The position numbers and the translations under genes are program-made. The notes below the pieces were generated by a model that searched no databases, was not told the DNA's origin, and saw only the letters and a program-made list of their open reading frames with translations. From Cavia porcellus (taxonomy: Eukaryota > Chordata > Mammalia > Rodentia > Caviidae), in assembly GCF_034190915.1 (NCBI RefSeq), contig NW_026947691.1, positions 124,001 to 188,000 of the forward strand: 64,000 nucleotides of DNA. Reading direction: 5' to 3'. Of the stretch, positions 53,674 through 62,118 are shown one piece after another (within the stretch, counting starts at the first letter, position 1; every line of letters begins with the position of its first letter).

Positions 53674-56354
53674 ATAGGCACCACCCCGTGATGTTTTTCT
53701 CAGGCCCACTAGTGAATGTAATGTAACACACACCCGTACAATGCGCAACACCCCGTGATGTATTTCTCACTCCCACTAGTGAATGTAATGTAACACACAC
53801 CCGTACAATGCGCACCACCCCGTGATGTTTTTCTCACGCTCACTAGTGAATGTAATGTAACACACACCCGTACAATGCGCACCACCCCGTGATGTTTTTC
53901 TCACTCCCACTAGTGAATGTAATGTAACACACACCCGTACAATGCGCACCACCCCGTGATGTTTTTCTCACTGCCACCAGTGAATGTAATGTAACACACA
54001 CCCGTACAATGCGCACCACCCCGTGATGTTTTTCTCACTGCCACCAGTGAATGTAATGTAACACACACCCGTACAATGCGCACCACCCCGTGATGTTTTT
54101 CTCACTCCCCCCAGTGAATGTAATGTAACACACACCCGTACAATGCGCACCACCCCGTGATGTTTTTCTCACTCCCACCAGTGAATGTAATGTAACACAC
54201 ACCCGTACAATGCGCACCACCCCGTGATGTTTTTCTCACTCCCACCAGTGAATGTAATGTAACACACACCCGTACAATGCGCACCACCCCGTGATGTTTT
54301 TCTCACTCCCTCCAGTGAATGTAATGTAACACACACCCGTACAATGCGCACCACCCCGTGATGTTTTTCTCACTGCCACCAGTGAATGTAATGTAACACA
54401 CACCCGTACAATGCGCACCACCCCGTGATGTTTTTCTCACTGCCACCAGTGAATGTAATGTAACACACACCCGTACAATGCGCACCACCCCGTGATGTTT
54501 TTCTCACTCCCACCAGTGAATGTAATGTAACACACACCCGTACAATGCGCACCCCCCCGTGATGGTTTTCTCACTCCTACTAGTGAATGTAATGTAACAC
54601 ACACCCGTACAATGCGCACCACCCCGTGATGTTTTTCTCACTCCCACCAGTGAATGTAATGTAACACACACCCGTACAATGCGCACCACCCCGTGATGTT
54701 TTTCTCACTCCCACCAGTGAATGTAATGTAACACACACCCGTACAATGCGCACAACCCCGTGATGTTTTTCTCACTCCCACCAGTGAATGTAATGTAACA
54801 CACACCCGTAAAATGCGCACCACCCCGTGATGTTTTTCTCACTCCCACCAGTGAATATAATTTAACACACACCCGTACAATGCGCACCACCCCGTGATGT
54901 TTTTCTCACTCCCACTAGTAAATGTAATGTAACACACATCCGTACAATGCGCACCACCCCGTGATGTTTTTCTCACTCCCACTAGTGAATGTAATGTAAC
55001 ACACACCCGTACAATGCGCACCACCCCGTGATGTTTTTCTCACTCCCATCAGTGAATGTAATGTAACACACACCCGTACAATGCGCACCCCCCCGTGATG
55101 GTTTTCTCACTCCTACTAGTGAATGTAATGTAACACACACCCGTACAATGCGCACCACCCCGTGATGTTTTTCTCACTCCCACCAGTGAATGTAATGTAA
55201 CACACACCCGTACAATGCGCACCACCCCGTGATGTTTTTCTCACTCCCACCAGTGAATGTAATGTAACACACACCCGTACAATGCGCACCACCCCGTGAT
55301 GTTTTTCTCACTCCCACCAGTGAATGTAATGTAACACACACCCGAAAAATGTGCACCACCCCGTGATGTTTTTCTCACTCCCACCAGTGAATGTAATGTA
55401 ACACACACCCGTACAATGCGCACCACCCCGTGATGTATTTCTCACTCCCACTAGTGACTGTAATGTAACACACACCTGTACAATGCGCACCACCCCGTGA
55501 TGTTTTTCTCACGCTCACTAGTGAATGTAATGTAACACACACCCGTACAATGCGCACCACCCCGTGATGTTTTTTTCACTCCCACTAGTGAATGTAATGT
55601 AACACACACCCGTACAATGCGCACCACCCCGTGATGTTTTTCTCACGCTCACTAGTGAATGTAATGTAACACACACCCGTACAATGCGCACCCCCCCCGT
55701 GATGTTTTTCTCACTCCCACTAGTGAATGTAATGTAACACACACCCGTACAATGCGCACCACCCCGTGATGTTTTTCTCACTCCCACTAGTGAATGTAAT
55801 GTAACACAAACCCGTACAATGCGCACCACCCCGTGATGTTTTTCTCACTCCCACTAGTGAATGTAATGTAACACACACCCGTACAATGCGCACCACCCCG
55901 TGATGTTTTTCTCACTCCCACTAGTGAATGTAATGTAACACACACCCGTACAATGCGCACCACCCCGTGATGTTTCTCTCACTCCCACTAGTGAATGTAA
56001 TGTAACACACACCCGTACAATGCGCACCACCCCGTGATGTTTCTCTCACGCCCACTAGTGAATGTAATGTAACACACACCCGTACAATGCGCACCACCCC
56101 GTGATGTTTTTCTCACGCCCACTAGTGAATGTAATGTAACACACACCCGTACAATGCGCACCACCCCGTGATGTTTTTCTCACGCCCACTAGTGAATGTA
56201 ATGTAACACACACCCGTACAATGCGCACCACCCCGTGATGTTTTTCTCACGCTCACTAGTGAATGTAATGTAACACAAACCCGTACAATGCGCACCACCC
56301 CGTGATGTTTTTCTCACGCCCACTAGTGAATGTAATGTAACACACACCCGTACA
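53674..56354 (+). repeat. Block F unit F2 (40 monomers, 2681 bp)
   Basis: 40 x 67 plus 1 (C8 tract near 55.69 kb). Relative to F1 it has about 16 extra monomers between the P run and GTGACTG (55457): the CCCTCCAG cassette (54308), GATGG/U, GCGCACAACC, GAATATAATTTAAC, TAGTAAATG and ATCCGTAC (about 54.94 kb), then CCCATCAG and GATGG. The rest matches F1 at a shift of 2681. Confidence 0.88.
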
Positions 56355-57963
56355 ATAGGCACCACCCCGTGATGTTTTTCTCAGGCCCACTAGTGAATGT
56401 AATGTAACACACACCCGTACAATGCGCAACACCCCGTGATGTATTTCTCACTCCCACTAGTGAATGTAATGTAACACACACCCGTACAATGCGCACCACC
56501 CCGTGATGTTTTTCTCACGCTCACTAGTGAATGTAATGTAACACACACCCGTACAATGCGCACCACCCCGTGATGTTTTTCTCACTCCCACTAGTGAATG
56601 TAATGTAACACACACCCGTACAATGCGCACCACCCCGTGATGTTTTTCTCACTGCCACCAGTGAATGTAATGTAACACACACCCGTACAATGCGCACCAC
56701 CCCGTGATGTTTTTCTCACTGCCACCAGTGAATGTAATGTAACACACACCCGTACAATGCGCACCACCCCGTGATGTTTTTCTCACTCCCACCAGTGAAT
56801 GTAATGTAACACACACCCGTACAATGCGCACCACCCCGTGATGTTTTTCTCACTCCCACCAGTGAATGTAATGTAACACACACCCGTACAATGCGCACCA
56901 CCCCGTGATGTTTTTCTCACTCCCACCAGTGAATGTAATGTAACACACACCCGTACAATGCGCACCACCCCGTGATGTTTTTCTCACTCCCACCAGTGAA
57001 TGTAATGTAACACACACCCGTACAATGCGCACCACCCCGTGATGTATTTCTCACTCCCACTAGTGACTGTAATGTAACACACACCTGTACAATGCGCACC
57101 ACCCCGTGATGTTTTTCTCACGCTCACTAGTGAATGTAATGTAACACACACCCGTACAATGCGCACCACCCCGTGATGTTTTTTTCACTCCCACTAGTGA
57201 ATGTAATGTAACACACACCCGTACAATGCGCACCACCCCGTGATGTTTTTCTCACGCTCACTAGTGAATGTAATGTAACACACACCCGTACAATGCGCAC
57301 CCCCCCCGTGATGTTTTTCTCACTCCCACTAGTGAATGTAATGTAACACACACCCGTACAATGCGCACCACCCCGTGATGTTTTTCTCACTCCCACTAGT
57401 GAATGTAATGTAACACACACCCGTACAATGCGCACCACCCCGTGATGTTTTTCTCACTCCCACTAGTGAATGTAATGTAACACACACCCGTACAATGCGC
57501 ACCACCCCGTGATGTTTTTCTCACTCCCACTAGTGAATGTAATGTAACACACACCCGTACAATGCGCACCACCCCGTGATGTTTCTCTCACTCCCACTAG
57601 TGAATGTAATGTAACACACACCCGTACAATGCGCACCACCCCGTGATGTTTTTCTCACGCCCACTAGTGAATGTAATGTAACACACACCCGTACAATGCG
57701 CACCACCCCGTGATGTTTTTCTCACGCCCACTAGTGAATGTAATGTAACACACACCCGTACAATGCGCACCACCCCGTGATGTTTTTCTCACGCCCACTA
57801 GTGAATGTAATGTAACACACACCCGTACAATGCGCACCACCCCGTGATGTTTTTCTCACGCTCACTAGTGAATGTAATGTAACACAAACCCGTACAATGC
57901 GCACCACCCCGTGATGTTTTTCTCACGCCCACTAGTGAATGTAATGTAACACACACCCGTACA
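56355..57963 (+). repeat. Block F unit F3 (24 monomers, 1609 bp)
   Basis: Same as F1 at a shift of 4290 (64 x 67 plus 2): GTGACTG at 57066, C8 near 57.30 kb, ACACAAACCC at 57882. F1+F2 and F3+F4 therefore begin as a repeated compound unit. Confidence 0.88.
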
Positions 57964-60900
57964 ATAGGCACCACCCCGTGATGTTTTTCTCAGGCCCACT
58001 AGTGAATGTAATGTAACACACACCCGTACAATGCGCAACACCCCGTGATGTATTTCTCACTCCCACTAGTGAATGTAATGTAACACACACCCGTACAATG
58101 CGCACCACCCCGTGATGTTTTTCTCACGCTCACTAGTGAATGTAATGTAACACACACCCGTACAATGCGCACCACCCCGTGATGTTTTTCTCACTCCCAC
58201 TAGTGAATGTAATGTAACACACACCCGTACAATGCGCACCACCCCGTGATGTTTTTCTCACTGCCACCAGTGAATGTAATGTAACACACACCCGTACAAT
58301 GCGCACCACCCCGTGATGTTTTTCTCACTCCCACCAGTGAATGTAATGTAACACACACCCGTACAATGCGCACCACCCCGTGATGTTTTTCTCACTGCCA
58401 CCAGTGAATGTAATGTAACACACACCCGTACAATGCGCACCACCCCGTGATGTTTTTCTCACTCCCACCAGTGAATGTAATGTAACACACACCCGTACAA
58501 TGCGCACCCCCCCGTGATGGTTTTCTCACTCCTACTAGTGAATGTAATGTAACACACACCCGTACAATGCGCACCACCCCGTGATGTTTTTCTCACTCCC
58601 ACCAGTGAATGTAATGTAACACACACCCGTACAATGCGCACAACCCCGTGATGTTTTTCTCACTCCCACCAGTGAATGTAATGTAACACACACCCGTACA
58701 ATGCGCACCACCCCGTGATGTTTTTCTCACTGCCACCAGTGAATGTAATGTAACACACACCCGTACAATGCGCACCACCCCGTGATGTTTTTCTCACTCC
58801 CACCAGTGAATGTAATGTAACACACACCCGTACAATGCGCACCCCCCCGTGATGGTTTTCTCACTCCTACTAGTGAATGTAATGTAACACACACCCGTAC
58901 AATGCGCACCACCCCGTGATGTTTTTCTCACTCCCACCAGTGAATGTAATGTAACACACACCCGTACAATGCGCACAACCCCGTGATGTTTTTCTCACTC
59001 CCACCAGTGAATGTAATGTAACACACACCCGTAAAATGCGCACCACCCCGTGATGTTTTTCTCACTCCCACCAGTGAATATAATTTAACACACACCCGTA
59101 CAATGCGCACCACCCCGTGATGTTTTTCTCACTCCCACTAGTAAATGTAATGTAACACACATCCGTACAATGCGCACCACCCCGTGATGTTTTTCTCAGG
59201 CCCACTAGTGAATGTAATGTAACACACACCCGTACAATGCGCACCACCCCGTGATGTATTTCTCACTCCCACTAGTGAATGTAATGTAACACACACCCGT
59301 ACAATGCGCACCACCCCGTGATGTTTTTCTCACGCTCACTAGTGAATGTAATGTAACACACACCCGTACAATGCGCACCACCCCGTGATGTTTTTCTCAC
59401 TCCCACTAGTGAATGTAATGTAACACAGACCCGTACAATGCGCACCACCCCGTGATGTTTTTCTCACTGCCACCAGTGAATGTAATGTAACACACACCCG
59501 TACAATGCGCACCACCCCGTGATGTTTTTCTCACTGCCACCAGTGAATGTAATGTAACACACACCCGTACAATGCGCACCACCCCGTGATGTTTTTCTCA
59601 CTCCCACCAGTGAATGTAATGTAACACACACCCGTACAATGCGCACCACCCCGTGATGTTTTTCTCACTCCCACCAGTGAATGTAATGTAACACACACCC
59701 GTACAATGCGCACCACCCCGTGATGTTTTTCTCACTCCCACCAGTGAATGTAATGTAACACACACCCGTACAATGCGCACCACCCCGTGATGTTTTTCTC
59801 ACTCCCTCCAGTGAATGTAATGTAACACACACCCGTACAATGCACACCACCCCGTGATGTTTTTCTCACTGCCACCAGTGAATGTAATGTAACACACACC
59901 CGTACAATGCGCACCACCCCGTGATGTTTTTCTCACTGCCACCAGTGAATGTAATGTAACACACACCCGTACAATGCGCACCACCCCGTGATGTTTTTCT
60001 CACTCCCACCAGTGAATGTAATGTAACACACACCCGTACAATGCGCACCCCCCCGTGATGGTTTTCTCACTCCTACTAGTGAATGTAATGTAACACACAC
60101 CCGTACAATGCGCACCACCCCGTGATGTTTTTCTCACTCCCACCAGTGAATGTAATGTAACACACACCCGTACAATGCGCACCACCCCGTGATGTTTTTC
60201 TCACTCCCACCAGTGTATGTAATGTAACACACACCCGTACAATGCGCACAACCCCGTGATGTTTTTCTCACTCCCACCAGTGAATGTAATGTAACACACA
60301 CCCGTAAAATGCGCACCACCCCGTGATGTTTTTCTCACTCCCACCAGTGAATATAATTTAACACACACCCGTACAATGCGCACCACCCCGTGATGTTTTT
60401 CTCACTCCCACTAGTAAATGTAATGTAACACACATCCGTACAATGCGCACCACCCCGTGATGTTTTTCTCACTCCCACTAGTGAATGTAATGTAACACAC
60501 ACCCGTACAATGCGCACCACCCCGTGATGTTTTTCTCACTCCCATCAGTGAATGTAATGTAACACACACCCGTACAATGCGCACCCCCCCGTGATGGTTT
60601 TCTCACTCCTACTAGTGAATGTAATGTAACACACACCCGTACAATGCGCACCACCCCGTGATGTTTTTCTCACTCCCACCAGTGAATGTAATGTAACACA
60701 CACCCGTACAATGCGCACCACCCCGTGATGTTTTTCTCACTCCCACCAGTGAATGTAATGTAACACACACCCGTACAATGCGCACCACCCCGTGATGTTT
60801 TTCTCACTCCCACCAGTGAATGTAATGTAACACACACCCGAAAAATGTGCACCACCCCGTGATGTTTTTCTCACTCCCACCAGTGAATGTAATGTAACAC

Positions 60901-62118
60901 ACACCCGTACAATGCGCACCACCCCGTGATGTATTTCTCACTCCCACTAGTGACTGTAATGTAACACACACCTGTACAATGCGCACCACCCCGTGATGTT
61001 TTTCTCACGCTCACTAGTGAATGTAATGTAACACACACCCGTACAATGCGCACCACCCCGTGATGTTTTTTTCACTCCCACTAGTGAATGTAATGTAACA
61101 CACACCCGTACAATGCGCACCACCCCGTGATGTTTTTCTCACGCTCACTAGTGAATGTAATGTAACACACACCCGTACAATGCGCACCCCCCCCGTGATG
61201 TTTTTCTCACTCCCACTAGTGAATGTAATGTAACACACACCCGTACAATGCGCACCACCCCGTGATGTTTTTCTCACTCCCACTAGTGAATGTAATGTAA
61301 CACACACCCGTACAATGCGCACCACCCCGTGATGTTTTTCTCACTCCCACTAGTGAATGTAATGTAACACACACCCGTACAATGCGCACCACCCCGTGAT
61401 GTTTTTCTCACTCCCACTAGTGAATGTAATGTAACACACACCCGTACAATGCGCACCACCCCGTGATGTTTCTCTCACTCCCACTAGTGTATGTAATGTA
61501 ACACACACCCGTACAATGCGCACCACCCCGTGATGTTTCTCTCACGCCCACTAGTGAATGTAATGTAACACACACCCGTACAATGCGCACCACCCCGTGA
61601 TGTTTTTCTCACTCCCACTAGTGAATGTAATGTAACACACACCCGTACAATGCGCACCACCCCGTGATGTTTTTCTCACTCCCACTAGTGAATGTAATGT
61701 AACACACACCCGTACAATGCGCACCACCCCGTGATGTTTCTCTCACTCCCACTAGTGAATGTAATGTAACACACACCCGTACAATGCGCACCACCCCGTG
61801 ATGTTTTTCTCACGCCCACTAGTGAATGTAATGTAACACACACCCGTACAATGCGCACCACCCCGTGATGTTTTTCTCACGCCCACTAGTGAATGTAATG
61901 TAACACACACCCGTACAATGCGCACCACCCCGTGATGTTTTTCTCACGCCCACTAGTGAATGTAATGTAACACACACCCGTACAATGCGCACCACCCCGT
62001 GATGTTTTTCTCACGCTCACTAGTGAATGTAATGTAACACAAACCCGTACAATGCGCACCACCCCGTGATGTTTTTCTCACGCCCACTAGTGAATGTAAT
62101 GTAACACACACCCGTACA
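57964..62118 (+). repeat. Block F unit F4 (62 monomers, 4155 bp, composite)
   Basis: ATAGG (57964) to ATAGG (62119) is 62 x 67 plus 1 (C8 near 61.19 kb). It starts like F2, has a 5-monomer duplication near 58.3-59.0 kb, reaches ATCCGTAC at about 59161 and then jumps within a monomer to an X ending (59197). It next runs a second F2-like series: GTATTT, S, T, T, CCCTCCAG at 59804, GTGACTG at 60953 (F2 at a shift of 5496). It also has four more Q/GTTTCTCTC monomers than F2 near 61.5-61.75 kb. Confidence 0.85.
58316..58985 (+). repeat. 5-monomer tandem duplication in F4 (2 x 335 bp)
   Basis: GATGG at 58516 and 58851, and GCGCACAACC at about 58638 and 58973, are both 335 bp apart (5 x 67). The unit is P, T, P, GATGG/U, P with ACAACC. 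Other copies of this region (54.3-54.8, 59.8-60.3, 62.75-63.2 kb) have it once. Ends are approximate. Confidence 0.8.
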
